A DNA stretch of 64,000 bases from Flavobacterium sp. YJ01 (GCF_029320955.1 NZ_CP119757.1:1364001-1428000); one strand, 5' to 3'; shown: positions 45,716-54,497, numbered from the stretch's first letter. Numbers and translations: made by a program. Notes: generated by a model from the sequence alone, not told the origin.

Positions 45716-46153
45716 CTACCAATTTTCAATTCTTGATTTTCTTTCTTGTAATCTAAAAATCAGTAAATTCAAAAACTCAATCTGCTTTTCCCTATAAGTA
45801 TACCCTTTGCTTTCAGCAAATTCTTTGCTGATATTTTTGATTTCACATTGCTTGTCATTCTTTCCTGAATAAGTAAAATTGTTTTCTAAAAACTTTTGAA
45901 ATCCAATCCTGTTATTCTTTTTATCCAATATTTCAAAAAATAAAAAACCTTCATCCATAAGGATATAGAAAAGATTTGCAAATTCTATTTTAGTAAATGA
46001 ACTTTTGCATTTACCCGAATTAGAAATTGAAGCGGATATTTTACTAAATGTATCATTATTTGTATTTTCCTTCAAAATTCTTTCTAATAAAAATAATCTC
46101 GATTCATGCTTTAAAAGTTTATCTATGCAATCTAAAATTTTTGTTTTTTTCAT
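45716..46153 (-). CDS. Conserved mobile-element protein, block 3 copy
   Basis: A 145-residue homologue of the protein at 16426. Shared segments include CKSSFTKIEFANLFYILMDE, FLENNF, GYTYREKQIEFL and the end RKSRIENW. It has the same position upstream of the Xis-like gene. Conserved co-occurrence suggests a regulatory or recombination role, but I cannot name the family. Confidence 0.7.
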   Translation of the reverse strand: MKKTKILDCIDKLLKHESRLFLLERILKENTNNDTFSKISASISNSGKCKSSFTKIEFANLFYILMDEGFLFFEILDKKNNRIGFQKFLENNFTYSGKNDKQCEIKNISKEFAESKGYTYREKQIEFLNLLIFRLQERKSRIENW

Positions 46154-46171
46154 GATTTAGAAATTTAAAGC

Positions 46172-46474
46172 TTAGCCCAAATGAAAGTAGATACTGCTTC
46201 TTTTATTTTTATTCTTCGTTGGAACATACACCAGATATCCGTAATTATCCAGATCACGCATACAGCTATGATAAGTTTTAGGAGATACCACTTTTGCAAT
46301 TTTTTGAATTTCGATGCTGTATGCTAATATTGGATTTATGTAGTCTTTAGTAGCACGAAACTGAAGTAATGCCGCAAAAATTGCAATATGGGTTGTCCCA
46401 ATTCTAAAATCGTTTTCGATTGATTGAAAAAATCCTGCTAAGAGTCTAAGATTATCCATAACTTTCAATAACAT
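46172..46474 (-). CDS. Winged-helix regulator of mobile-element type
   Basis: A 100-residue protein that reads as a small winged helix: HIAIFAALLQFRATKDYINP, then IQKIAKVVSPKTYHSCMRDL and the wing GYLVYVPTKNKNKRSSIYFH. This pattern is common in Bacteroidota conjugative elements as a putative replication or transfer regulator. It is encoded just downstream of the gene at 46483, with eight bases between them, in the same direction. No counterpart is present in block 2. Confidence 0.65.
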   Translation of the reverse strand: MLLKVMDNLRLLAGFFQSIENDFRIGTTHIAIFAALLQFRATKDYINPILAYSIEIQKIAKVVSPKTYHSCMRDLDNYGYLVYVPTKNKNKRSSIYFHLG

Positions 46475-46482
46475 TCATATCC

Positions 46483-47514
46483 TCAGAATTTTGGAGACAT
46501 TTTTTTTGATGCCGGCTCAATCTGCATTTGCGGCTTAATAACCTGCTGAATTTTACATCCTCTTTCCAATTCGCGAAGACTTATTTTCTGCATTCTGTCA
46601 TTGTAAAAATTTAAAGTTTTAAAACGCGGATTTGCCTCAATAAATGTTTTTATTTCCCTGCCTTCAATTGAAAGCACAGTTTCTGCTCTTTTACCCTGCT
46701 GTAAAGATCGGGCTAGTTCATAAGTTGCGTCTCCATCAGAATTCTTAAGAGGCAGACCTGCTAAAACATTTTCAACTTTATAACCATAATCCTGAGGGAA
46801 CTCATGTGTTCGGTAATTTTCACTTAAATCCTTGTCATAAAAATTAAACTGCTTCCATGTTCCGTTTTTAAGTACTGCTCTTCCAGCGAGCATATTATAC
46901 GCTTCATCTACATTAAAATATTCGGAAGCCTCATTTTTAAAATGATGAGAACTTCTTCCAGACGGAATAGAGTCTGTATGCAGAGTTGATGTAAAACCTT
47001 CAAACCGATAAGCTCCTTGTACATCCTTTGCAAAATGAAGTGAATGTTCAAGCTTTTCCTTTTCAGATATGTGATAAGACACCGGAATATAAAAATTAAG
47101 CTGCTCTTCTTTCATCTGCTGCAGAACTTTATCCAATACTTGATCGAAACCAGTATTTTTAAGCTGCACTTCCAATGCTTTTTTATTAGAATCCAAATCC
47201 TTTAAGTATGCGGGTTTATGAATTCTTTCAAATACAATAGAATTTACTGCATCATTAAAAAGACGTTTGAACACGTTAGGATATAATTTATGTCTTAAAC
47301 TTTTATATTCATGCTTCAGGAACTGTACAGTTATAAGTTCGTCCAAGGATTTTGTTTTACCGTACTTAAAGAGCAGCATTCTGAAGAATTTCAGCTTTTC
47401 TATGCCAAACGAGCGCTCGATGCCTGGACTTTTACCAAATATGGATTTAAGTTTCTCTTCCTTGGACATCCACTCTTTTACTTCATTCTGTATTCTATTG
47501 CTATCGGACGACAT
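46483..47514 (-). CDS. Conserved conjugative-element protein, paralogue of the next gene
   Basis: A 343-residue hydrophilic protein. Its C-terminal two thirds align with the protein at 47542: both have an AYNLMxGR or AYNMLAGRAV motif, a YGY segment, and the ending FIEANPRFKTLNFYNDRMQK (FVEANPQFKTVKVYDSSLHR in the other). I associate this with an uncharacterised domain (possibly DUF3945) found next to tra genes in Bacteroidota elements. No enzymatic motif is visible. It lies 27 bases downstream of the paralogue in the same transcript. Confidence 0.6.
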   Translation of the reverse strand: MSSDSNRIQNEVKEWMSKEEKLKSIFGKSPGIERSFGIEKLKFFRMLLFKYGKTKSLDELITVQFLKHEYKSLRHKLYPNVFKRLFNDAVNSIVFERIHKPAYLKDLDSNKKALEVQLKNTGFDQVLDKVLQQMKEEQLNFYIPVSYHISEKEKLEHSLHFAKDVQGAYRFEGFTSTLHTDSIPSGRSSHHFKNEASEYFNVDEAYNMLAGRAVLKNGTWKQFNFYDKDLSENYRTHEFPQDYGYKVENVLAGLPLKNSDGDATYELARSLQQGKRAETVLSIEGREIKTFIEANPRFKTLNFYNDRMQKISLRELERGCKIQQVIKPQMQIEPASKKMSPKF

Positions 47515-47541
47515 ATTTAATGTTTAAGTGGTTTACTGAAA

Positions 47542-48342
47542 CTAAACTGATCTGCCTGCCTTCCTGGAACGAGATGCAGAATTCAATTCTTTCTGTGCTG
47601 GCTCATCATCATTATTCTGTGCTGCACTCTTTTCTTTTGATTGCGATTGCTTCTCATTTTTACTTTCCCTGTCATTGATTCTGTGCAATGAAGAGTCATA
47701 AACCTTTACCGTTTTAAACTGCGGATTTGCTTCCACAAACTGTTTTCGTTCTTCTCCACCAACTACAAAAGTTACGGACTGCAGATTTCCTTTTTTGAGA
47801 GAATTTATTAAATCTTCTTTATACTGTGGAGTAAGCAGTTCTTTTATCGAATGCTTCTCCAACGAAGCTTCCAGATCATAGCCGTAATTCTGGTGAAACT
47901 GATTCAGCTTAAAGTTGCCGCTACTGTCGGTTTCCTTGAAATTCAAAGAAATCCAGGCATTATAGGTTTCACCTTCCTTAGTTTTTAAATCCTTATTAAC
48001 TGATCTTCCTTCCATCAAATTGTAGGCTTCTTTGAGTGTAATGCTGGTGTTATCATTGTTAATATAAAAAGTCTGCTCTAATCTCGGCTTATTTTCCTCT
48101 TTCTGGAGATTAACCTTATAGGAATTAAAAAAACACATATCACTCTGATCGGACATTTTAAAATTCAATTCAACAGTCACAGTATCCTTGTTTGGAACAC
48201 CATTGTTCATTATCCCGGTATGAATCACTTTAAAATCCTTATCCCCTTTTAAAATATTTTCTCTTAATTCAGCATCAAAAGTTTCTCCAAATCCAGTATA
48301 CTTTAACTGGTCTTTTAGATATTGCAAATTTTTCTCGTTCAT
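47542..48342 (-). CDS. Conserved conjugative-element protein (paralogue)
   Basis: A 266-residue hydrophilic protein with the repeated family motif TFVVGGEERKQFVEANPQFK and a low-complexity Lys/Gln/Ser-rich tail. The N-terminal part has alternating beta strands (VELNFKMSDQSDMCFF, YKVNLQKEENKP). It lies 27 bases downstream of traN in the same direction, in the position where other elements carry traO. The role is unknown; DNA or protein binding is a guess from composition. Confidence 0.6.
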   Translation of the reverse strand: MNEKNLQYLKDQLKYTGFGETFDAELRENILKGDKDFKVIHTGIMNNGVPNKDTVTVELNFKMSDQSDMCFFNSYKVNLQKEENKPRLEQTFYINNDNTSITLKEAYNLMEGRSVNKDLKTKEGETYNAWISLNFKETDSSGNFKLNQFHQNYGYDLEASLEKHSIKELLTPQYKEDLINSLKKGNLQSVTFVVGGEERKQFVEANPQFKTVKVYDSSLHRINDRESKNEKQSQSKEKSAAQNNDDEPAQKELNSASRSRKAGRSV

Positions 48343-48369
48343 GATCTTTACATTTAAAATTAGTATTAC

Positions 48370-49203
48370 TTAAAGGTTACCTAGAATTTCAAGATTTATC
48401 AGGTTCCTGTTTTTTATATCCAGCTCCAGATGCCTGCCTCCGTTTTTCTCAAAGAACTGCATGGTAAACTTCTTCTTCTCGGGTATTGTAAATTTTGGAA
48501 GCGCAAATACAACTGTAATTTCAGAATTATCAGAAATCCGGCCGAAATCACCAGTATTGAAAAGCGGCATAATCTCTATTTCCTGTGATGCAGTACGTTT
48601 TGATTTTCTTTGGTCACGGATAAAAAAACGAAGCTGATCTACATCATAATTAATTTTAGAATCATTGCCTAAAAATACTCTGAAATACATTATGTCCTGA
48701 TGAATAAAAATACCGTCAACTTTAATTTCAATTTCTGATCTTGTTGAACTAAGCCCGCTTACCTTATTTTTTTTAGATAATGCGAGCATTGCGTAATCCT
48801 TTATTTCCTTCTGGTTTTCATTCTCCATCGAAAACAGCAGCTGTTTATCATCCGTATTTCGCAGTCCGGCGTCGATGTTTAAAGTCGGGCATAAATCGTC
48901 AAAGTTCAATATGAAACTGTAAAGCTTACCATCGGACGTGACTACTGTAAGGTTGGTCTGGAGAAAATTCTGTTTTCCAGCTTTCAGAAGAAGTATATTT
49001 TCAACTCCTTTAGCTTTCTGCACTAGAACATCACGGCTGCCGATATCCAGACTTTTGACAGCATAAGGAAATAAGATACTGGTCGTTTTTGAATAGCTGA
49101 GCTGTATATTATTATATTCAGATTTTGAATTATACTGGGTATATCCTGAAACTGATATCAGAAAAATCCAGACGTATATTATTAATAGTTTTATTTTTTT
49201 CAT
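48370..49203 (-). CDS. traN: Conjugative transposon protein TraN
   Basis: A 277-residue periplasmic or outer-membrane T4SS component (VirB9-like). A signal peptide (LLIIYVWIFLISVSGYTQ) is followed by the TraN hallmark FPYAVKSLDIGSRDVLVQKA and TSDGKLYSFILNF. It forms part of the outer-membrane core complex with TraM and TraK. Gene order traK-traL-traM-traN, all on the minus strand, is the canonical one. The earlier part of the tra operon (traA to traJ) is missing from the window. Confidence 0.9.
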   Translation of the reverse strand: MKKIKLLIIYVWIFLISVSGYTQYNSKSEYNNIQLSYSKTTSILFPYAVKSLDIGSRDVLVQKAKGVENILLLKAGKQNFLQTNLTVVTSDGKLYSFILNFDDLCPTLNIDAGLRNTDDKQLLFSMENENQKEIKDYAMLALSKKNKVSGLSSTRSEIEIKVDGIFIHQDIMYFRVFLGNDSKINYDVDQLRFFIRDQRKSKRTASQEIEIMPLFNTGDFGRISDNSEITVVFALPKFTIPEKKKFTMQFFEKNGGRHLELDIKNRNLINLEILGNL

Positions 49204-49220
49204 GTTGAATTTGTTTAAAG

Positions 49221-50510
49221 TTATTTTTCATTTTTCTCTTTTTCATCATAAAGGAGCACTTTGTAACCTGCTTTTACTACTACTTTAATCAGCTTAACTT
49301 TTTTGCTCAATAGCGTTTTAGCTGCCTCAACTCCCATACCTGCCGCCTGGGCTCCCCATGAATCACTTACACCTGCAAGTCCAATGCTCTGCATTGATCT
49401 GTCGGCGGAGGCTTTTGCAACATCCCTGTTAATTGTGCCGGGAATATAAATTCCTTTTATACCATCGATATCAAAAACCGAAAGCTCGACCGGGAAAATG
49501 GAGTTCTGGTATTTTATAGTACTTACCTTTATTTCTAATCTTTCTCCTTTCAGAGATGCAGTTCCAAAAACAAAACTGTTTCTTGGAATGAGTACTCCGT
49601 TGATAAAAACATCTTGCACAAGTCTTATCTTCACAATTGAACCGTTTACAATGGTCTGCGTTTCATGAACTGCCGCCTCAACCGCATTCTGAATTTCATC
49701 GCTGATAGTTTCATCTTCAAGAGAATAAAAAGAATTATTATCCGGCCTTAGTGCTGATTGTGGCGTGTTTTGAAGATAACTTGAGGTCTGTTCCTCTGAT
49801 TTCCTACTCACCGAAAACACTTTGCCTTTCTGAAACTTTGAATTTTCCCTCAGCTTTTCTTGAACGCGCTCTGGATGCTGAATATCCAAGATATTTTCGA
49901 GCATTCCTCCCAGCTGTGCAAGTTCTGGATCAGGTTCAGACGGAGCGCTCATTGCAGCCATCAGCTGTTCTAAGTTTTTCATTTCCACTGATTCGCCGTA
50001 AGGTGGTTTCTGGTATTGGAACTCTCTCATGTCCTGATCATAACCATTAACTTTTGGAGGCTCTGCAATTGCCTTTTGTAGCGCCTCAAGTTTCTGATAC
50101 ATCATCTTTTCATTTTCAGGCTTTAAAAAGCCTGTGTTAAGTCCGCCTTTTTGATTTCTTATTGAAGCTGCATCCAAATCAAAAGAGCCGTCAAATTCAA
50201 GATTACTTTCAACTGTTTTAGTTATCGAATAATTAGGATCTTTTTTCTTCTGCTCCTCCAATTTTATAGAGTCAACTGATGCCTGATCATAGTAGCTCAT
50301 TTTATCTAATGAAGAATCTTCCTTTAACTTTGGGTTTGGAAGAAGCATATTAAAACCCTGCTTCTTTCCTCCTGAAAAAGCTGTTTCTTTTCCTTTACCG
50401 CCTCCAAGAACCCAGAAAAGCATTGTTACAAATGGAAGTATAATTAAAGGAAGAACAAGCATCATTTTACGGTTCTTTCTTTCTTTGACTGAAAGTTTTT
50501 TATTTTCCAT
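49221..50510 (-). CDS. traM: Conjugative transposon protein TraM
   Basis: About 429 residues from the chosen Met (MENKKLSVKERKNRKMM; an upstream ATG at 50546 is in frame). One N-terminal transmembrane helix (MMLVLPLIILPFVTMLFWVL) is followed by a Gly-rich linker, a long low-complexity periplasmic part, and the C-terminal VirB10-like domain (VKIRLVQDVFINGVLIPRNS, then GIYIPGTINRDV). It spans from the inner membrane to the outer complex of the T4SS. It follows traL in the operon. Confidence 0.9.
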   Translation of the reverse strand: MENKKLSVKERKNRKMMLVLPLIILPFVTMLFWVLGGGKGKETAFSGGKKQGFNMLLPNPKLKEDSSLDKMSYYDQASVDSIKLEEQKKKDPNYSITKTVESNLEFDGSFDLDAASIRNQKGGLNTGFLKPENEKMMYQKLEALQKAIAEPPKVNGYDQDMREFQYQKPPYGESVEMKNLEQLMAAMSAPSEPDPELAQLGGMLENILDIQHPERVQEKLRENSKFQKGKVFSVSRKSEEQTSSYLQNTPQSALRPDNNSFYSLEDETISDEIQNAVEAAVHETQTIVNGSIVKIRLVQDVFINGVLIPRNSFVFGTASLKGERLEIKVSTIKYQNSIFPVELSVFDIDGIKGIYIPGTINRDVAKASADRSMQSIGLAGVSDSWGAQAAGMGVEAAKTLLSKKVKLIKVVVKAGYKVLLYDEKEKNEK

Positions 50511-50562
50511 AATTTCATTTATTATAGTTAACTGTATGGATTTCAACAGACTTATGGGCCAT

Positions 50563-50967
50563 TTAATGGTCTTCGTCTTTGGAATTATATTTTTTATCTA
50601 AATCGACTGTAACAGAAACATTTATAGCGCTGTCAATATATCTGTTGAGATAAGATTGTTTCTTGTTCTCTTTAACTGATACATCTAAAAAATCACATCC
50701 TTTATTTTGATCAGAGTAAATAGATTTAACGACTGATATTCCTTCAATTTTAATCGATTCAGAACTGTAAAGCAAAACACCGCCTATTACTTTGTAAAAA
50801 CAAAGAACTGTTCCGCACAACATGAAAACTACAAGAGATAACCAAAGCTGTGATTTGGAAAGGTTTTTAGTAATCCTATTCATTTTAACCACACACCAGA
50901 ATCTGATCATATGATAAATCCGTGAATCCATTTGGATGCTTTTGTGTTTTCTAAATAAGCTTCTCAT
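50563..50967 (-). CDS. traL: Conjugative transposon protein TraL
   Basis: A 134-residue protein with a basic cytoplasmic start (RSLFRKHKS), one transmembrane helix (LWLSLVVFMLCGTVLCFY, about 41-58) and a polar periplasmic tail, as expected for the short TraL of Bacteroides-type T4SS. The start at 50967 overlaps the traK stop by four bases (ATGA), which supports it over a Met at codon 29. It is somewhat longer than TraL proteins I know, mainly at the C terminus. Confidence 0.75.
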   Translation of the reverse strand: MRSLFRKHKSIQMDSRIYHMIRFWCVVKMNRITKNLSKSQLWLSLVVFMLCGTVLCFYKVIGGVLLYSSESIKIEGISVVKSIYSDQNKGCDFLDVSVKENKKQSYLNRYIDSAINVSVTVDLDKKYNSKDEDH

Positions 50968-51270
50968 GGTTTTCGGTTTACAGTGCCAAGATCCTTATTC
51001 TCTATTGTATTGAAACGCTCAATGAGAAAACCGTGCGGATTATTATCGCTTCTTGAAACGTTACGCAGCGTTCCCTCAGTAATCAGATTTCTGTTCAGTA
51101 TGCTTGTGGTCCTTATTATATTCTGTCGGGCAAAGCATTTAAAACGGTAGGGATATTCATTGATATCAATCGTAACGCTGTCTATCAAAACTGTCTGGCT
51201 TATATTTCCTGATATAATTCCCGAATAGTAACCGTTTTCTTTTAGATCATCGTAGATGCGCTTAACCGCG
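50964..51270 (-). pseudogene. traK: traK, 5'-truncated
   Basis: Only the C-terminal part of TraK is left. The frame continues upstream of the first possible start as AVKRIYDDLKENGYYSGIIS, then QTVLIDSVTIDINEYPYRFK and RTTSILNRNLITEGTLRNVS, typical of TraK, and is lost at about 51270 where S9 peptidase sequence begins on the other strand. TraK is an inner-membrane VirB8-like T4SS component, so the remaining tra set cannot build a machine alone. Confidence 0.85.
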
Positions 51271-51272
51271 AC
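51266..51272. other. Recombination joint between traK and S9 peptidase
   Basis: Left of this point the minus strand codes for TraK; right of it the plus strand codes for the S9 active-site region (LMGHSFGGYETSFI). Neither frame continues across. No insertion sequence or long repeat is visible at the joint. Confidence 0.75.
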
Positions 51273-51763
51273 TTATGGGACATTCCTTTGGAGGGTATGA
51301 AACCTCTTTCATAATATCGCAGACCAGGTTGTTTGCTGCGGCTATAGCCAGTGGTGGCATCACGGATTTGAACAGTTTTTATTTGACAGTGAATCGCAAC
51401 AGCGGCAAACCTGACATGTGGCGTTTTCAAAGCCGGCAGTGGCGCATGGAAAGAAGTCCTTTTGAAGCGCCTGATCTGTATAATGCAAGCTCTCCTTTAT
51501 ATAATGCGTCAAAGATCAAAACGCCGCTTCTGCTCTGGACAGGCAAGGAAGATGAACAGGTAGATCCTCGCCAGAGCGTGGAACTGCATATGGCCCTGCG
51601 AGCCTTGAAGAAAAAGAGCATTATGCTTCTGTATCCAGATGAAGGACATGTCATCGCCAGTGAATCAAAGCAGCTTGATGTAAACGGCCGCGTACTTGAA
51701 TGGTTTTCATATTTTCTTAAGGATGAACATCATGCCGATTGGATCTCTAATGGGATGATGTAA
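51272..51763 (+). pseudogene. S9 peptidase, C-terminal fragment (cassette copy 2)
   Basis: About 163 residues of the alpha/beta hydrolase domain remain, still carrying Ser (GHSFGGY), Asp (GKEDEQVD) and His (DEGHVI) of the triad. It corresponds to residues from about 706 to the end of the complete peptidase at 22150-24747 (for example WRFQSRQWRMERSPF against WRFESQQGRMPFSPF). Signal peptide and propeller are gone and there is no start region, so it is not expected to work. Its orientation relative to the Cys4 peptide gene is the same as in copy 1. Confidence 0.85.
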
Positions 51764-51768
51764 CAAAA

Positions 51769-51797
51769 CAATGCAGTTCCTTTTAGGAACTGCATTG
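51769..51797. terminator. Bidirectional terminator between S9 fragment and peptide 2
   Basis: CAATGCAGTTCC pairs perfectly with GGAACTGCATTG around a five-base loop between convergent genes, as in cassette copy 1. Confidence 0.75.
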
Positions 51798-51816
51798 CCT
51801 TTACCGAGACGCAATT

Positions 51817-52092
51817 TTAATTTTGCGGTTTGTAGGTAATCTGATTACAATTACCGTCAGCATCTTTGGCAAATGCTTGAGGTCCGCTGTCTCCGTTCAG
51901 GCGGCAAACCGGATTAGGATTGTCATCGCATTCTACTTCGATATTACAGCGTCCTTGAGAATCCAGCACATAACCTGATTCAGGAGCGGCAGCACGGTTT
52001 TGCGCATGCAGGCTTGCTGTCGTAAATGCACCGGCTATTCCCACAGCAATCGCTGCCATTGGGAACATTTTTTTTAAAAATTCAGTTTTCAT
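51817..52092 (-). CDS. Small exported Cys4 peptide (DUF6520-like), copy 2
   Basis: A 91-residue protein: signal peptide (MAAIAVGIAGAFTTASLHAQ), then a polar domain with cysteines at 49, 55, 63 and 82 (RCNIEVECDDNPNPVCRLNG, then GNCNQ). Four cysteines and the NP.VCR motif are shared with peptide 1, while the rest has diverged. The clear signal-peptide cleavage context (LHAQ) suggests export to the periplasm or beyond. It follows the second MauE-like gene with the same pseudoknot-like leader. Confidence 0.72.
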   Translation of the reverse strand: MKTEFLKKMFPMAAIAVGIAGAFTTASLHAQNRAAAPESGYVLDSQGRCNIEVECDDNPNPVCRLNGDSGPQAFAKDADGNCNQITYKPQN

Positions 52093-52117
52093 AATATAAA
52101 ATATTAAATTAAACTTT

Positions 52118-52169
52118 GATCTACTTTTTTCTACAGGTTTTCGATCTGTTTCCTGTTACCGGCCGGTAA
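52118..52169 (-). promoter_or_regulatory. Palindrome plus candidate H-type pseudoknot before Cys4 peptide 2
   Basis: On the minus strand the order is TTACCGGCCGGTAA (plus-strand 52156-52169, perfect palindrome), CAGG (52155-52152), GATC (52146-52143), CCTG (52137-52134), an A-rich loop, and GATC (52121-52118). CAGG pairs with CCTG, and GATC with GATC, interleaved. The last stem is 25 bases before the start codon. Order, spacing and the GATCGAAAACCTG core match copy 1. Confidence 0.45.
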
Positions 52170-52195
52170 ACTTTCATGAACCAAAACCTACTGGA

Positions 52196-53710
52196 TTATG
52201 GTTCTTTTATTTCATTTTGCAGGTTTTTATTCAGTGAGTAAACTACAAGTTCATCCTCCATTATCGCATATAGATGAGTCTCCGTAACATATAGCGAACT
52301 GAGCTTTTTCATCTGGGTGCCGTAAATGGTAAAACTCATCAGATAGCTTTTCTTCTTAAGGTTGTACACATCAACTACCGCCCCCTGTTCCCAGATATTT
52401 TCAGGCTCAAATTTCCCTGGAATTTTGGATTGTATAAATAGAACATTTCCGCAGAAGGAGGCTTTCTGGTTGACCATTATAGGCGGTGCCGCCATTTTGC
52501 GTTCAGTCCTGTTTTTCAAATAGGCTACCTTTATCTGGGCTTTGGATATGGTATCGATTGTCTTTCCTTTTGCAGCAAGGTTTAAGTTTTGGTCTGCTGT
52601 TATGAATTCATTGCGGTAATAGTACACGTAGACAATATTATTGTTTTTATAATTGCTTATCAGCATGCCGTCAGTATCAAATACGCCATCAATCTGCTGC
52701 TGGAGAAGATCGGTCTTATAGGTAACATTGGGCTTGCCTGCAGGGTCAAAAATCCCCAGTACGTGCCTTGCTTCTCGACCTTGGAGCGATCTTATTGCGA
52801 ACCTTGTTTTGTCAAGCGGCTCGGCAATTGTAAAAGAAGGGCAATTCTCGAGTTTCTGCGTAATTTTCCAATCTGATATATGGCCTTTATAAATACATGG
52901 AACCGTGCCGTCCATCAAATAAAATGAAGAATCCCTCACCGCAATTCTCACTATTCTGAAGGGGATGTTTTTTCCTTTAAAATCTATTTTGGTATTGTCT
53001 TCTACCTTAAAATTCTGGTCGATTTTTATAACATGTAGCGCATTTGTATAATTTCCAAGATAAAGCCTTCCATTGCTGAATCCGGCAAAATAATAGGAGT
53101 TGAATTTCAGGTCCATGCTTTTTTCCAAGGTTACGGGATGCTGTGGATAGCTCCTTATAAAAGGGTTCTCATGATGCATGATCTTCTCCGAGTATAAAAA
53201 CAGTATGACCACTAATGAAGCGCTCGACAAAGCCAGAACTAAAATTTTGAAAAAGTAAGCCGTCCAGCTGATTTTATATCTGTCCTGGCTTCTTTTTTTT
53301 AGCAGAATCAGCCCAAGCAGTGCAAGCAGCACAAACAGCAGATTAAATGCCAGATGCGAGTCCCAATCCAATTTTTCAAGCACTCCGCCGCAGGAGCAGG
53401 GAACAAATGAACTAAAATTGAGTATGATGGCTATGTAAGCGGTAAACATTATCATTAAGAAAAATGACATATGCAAGCCAATTGCTTTCCATCTAGTAGT
53501 TAAAAGAAATAGGCAGATAATGAGTTCAATACTTGGAACAAGCCATGAAATTAATACTGCAAAAGGACTCAAAAGAGGGGACTGTCCAATTTGGACCTGA
53601 AAGTTTTCAAAATCAATTAACTTACTAATTGCTGCGTATACAAAAAGTAAAATGTACAGAAAACAGATTGATTCGATTATAATATTCTTTATTTGAGGTT
53701 TTATGTTCAT
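52196..53710 (-). CDS. MauE/DoxX-like membrane protein (copy 2)
   Basis: A 504-residue paralogue of the protein at 20211. The first 175 residues are nearly the same in layout (YAAISKLIDFENFQVQIGQS; C105-S-C107 in FVPCSCGGV) and contain about five transmembrane helices. The C-terminal beta-rich part is more divergent but keeps YYFAGFSNGRLYLGN, QQQIDGVFDTDGMLI and VVDVYNLKKKSYLMSF. It is intact, although the S9 gene of the same cassette is truncated. A perfect 18-bp tandem repeat lies about 85 bases upstream of the start. Confidence 0.75.
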   Translation of the reverse strand: MNIKPQIKNIIIESICFLYILLFVYAAISKLIDFENFQVQIGQSPLLSPFAVLISWLVPSIELIICLFLLTTRWKAIGLHMSFFLMIMFTAYIAIILNFSSFVPCSCGGVLEKLDWDSHLAFNLLFVLLALLGLILLKKRSQDRYKISWTAYFFKILVLALSSASLVVILFLYSEKIMHHENPFIRSYPQHPVTLEKSMDLKFNSYYFAGFSNGRLYLGNYTNALHVIKIDQNFKVEDNTKIDFKGKNIPFRIVRIAVRDSSFYLMDGTVPCIYKGHISDWKITQKLENCPSFTIAEPLDKTRFAIRSLQGREARHVLGIFDPAGKPNVTYKTDLLQQQIDGVFDTDGMLISNYKNNNIVYVYYYRNEFITADQNLNLAAKGKTIDTISKAQIKVAYLKNRTERKMAAPPIMVNQKASFCGNVLFIQSKIPGKFEPENIWEQGAVVDVYNLKKKSYLMSFTIYGTQMKKLSSLYVTETHLYAIMEDELVVYSLNKNLQNEIKEP

Positions 53711-53794
53711 TCTTTAAAATATTTATTAAGTGTCATTCAATTAAACTTACTCTCAAAGCATAAGCAAATGTAAAGTGGTAAATTGAAAGAAAAC

Positions 53795-53833
53795 ACATCA
53801 AAAACACGCCAAAAAACATCAAAAACACGCCAA
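53795..53833. repeat. Two perfect 18-bp direct repeats upstream of MauE copy 2
   Basis: ACATCAAAAACACGCCAA occurs at 53795-53812 and 53816-53833, exactly 21 bases apart, two helical turns. It may be a regulator binding site for the MauE/peptide transcript. Nothing similar is visible upstream of copy 1. Confidence 0.6.
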
Positions 53834-53856
53834 TTTAAATTTTGAAACCCCGCAAA

Positions 53857-53894
53857 AAAAATGCTTTACGGAATTATATTCCATAAAGCATTTT
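53857..53894 (-). terminator. Terminator of the gene at 53918
   Basis: AAATGCTTTA and TAAAGCATTT arms with a partly paired interior; on the minus strand the stem is followed by eight T. Confidence 0.8.
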
Positions 53895-53917
53895 CAATTT
53901 CTAAATTTTCTCCTTAC

Positions 53918-54208
53918 TTAAGAATTGCCATCTTCAATAAAACTCACAAGCTTCTGGTTAAGTTCTACAAGTCCGGCCTTTTGGAGACACTCCTGCGAGA
54001 CATTTTTAAGTTCAATTAGCTCCTCCTCTGCAATGCTTCCCATAAGGCTTCCTTCATCTTTTTCGAGCAGTACTCCCCTGTCAATAAAATGGCATAACAG
54101 CAGTACATTTTTGCGTGAAATTTTCAGATCAATCTTCACCGGCTCACTCATGCTTGGGATGCTCAATACAGTATCAAACACCTTTGCTGCATAATTCTTC
54201 GTACTCAT
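53918..54208 (-). CDS. Hypothetical protein (96 aa)
   Basis: A 96-residue acidic, helical protein (KIDLKISRKNVLLLCHFIDR, then IAEEELIELKNVSQECLQKA). It has its own terminator, and is divergent from the mob operon. No family recognised. The position beside oriT and mobC might mean a role in mobilisation control, but there is nothing specific in the sequence. Confidence 0.55.
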   Translation of the reverse strand: MSTKNYAAKVFDTVLSIPSMSEPVKIDLKISRKNVLLLCHFIDRGVLLEKDEGSLMGSIAEEELIELKNVSQECLQKAGLVELNQKLVSFIEDGNS

Positions 54209-54394
54209 AATTTCAGCGTTTTTAAATTAATAAATCAAAGCCTAAAGGTAGCAATGACGCTTCAAAGCATCATAAGCAAAATTTACCTATGATGGGATGT
54301 ATTGAATTATCCTGCATAAATTCGTCTGAATATTTGAAAGAAGTCTGAGTTTTTATACAGACTCTGTTGGATTGCCACGCCTTGCTGCAATCTG

Positions 54395-54428
54395 CAAGAT
54401 GTCCGGTTGTATCACAACCGATATCTTG
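54395..54428. other. Candidate oriT hairpin
   Basis: CAAGAT...CGGTTGT and ACAACCG...ATCTTG form a 13-bp imperfect hairpin with a three-base loop, about 70 bases upstream of mobC. A smaller repeat CTGCC/GGCAG follows it. Relaxases of this kind usually act at such a hairpin upstream of their operon. Confidence 0.45.
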
Positions 54429-54497
54429 CTGCCTTTATGCTCGGAACTCGCTGGCAGAGAAAACTGAAAATTTTGTAATGTCGAATGAAAAGGATAA

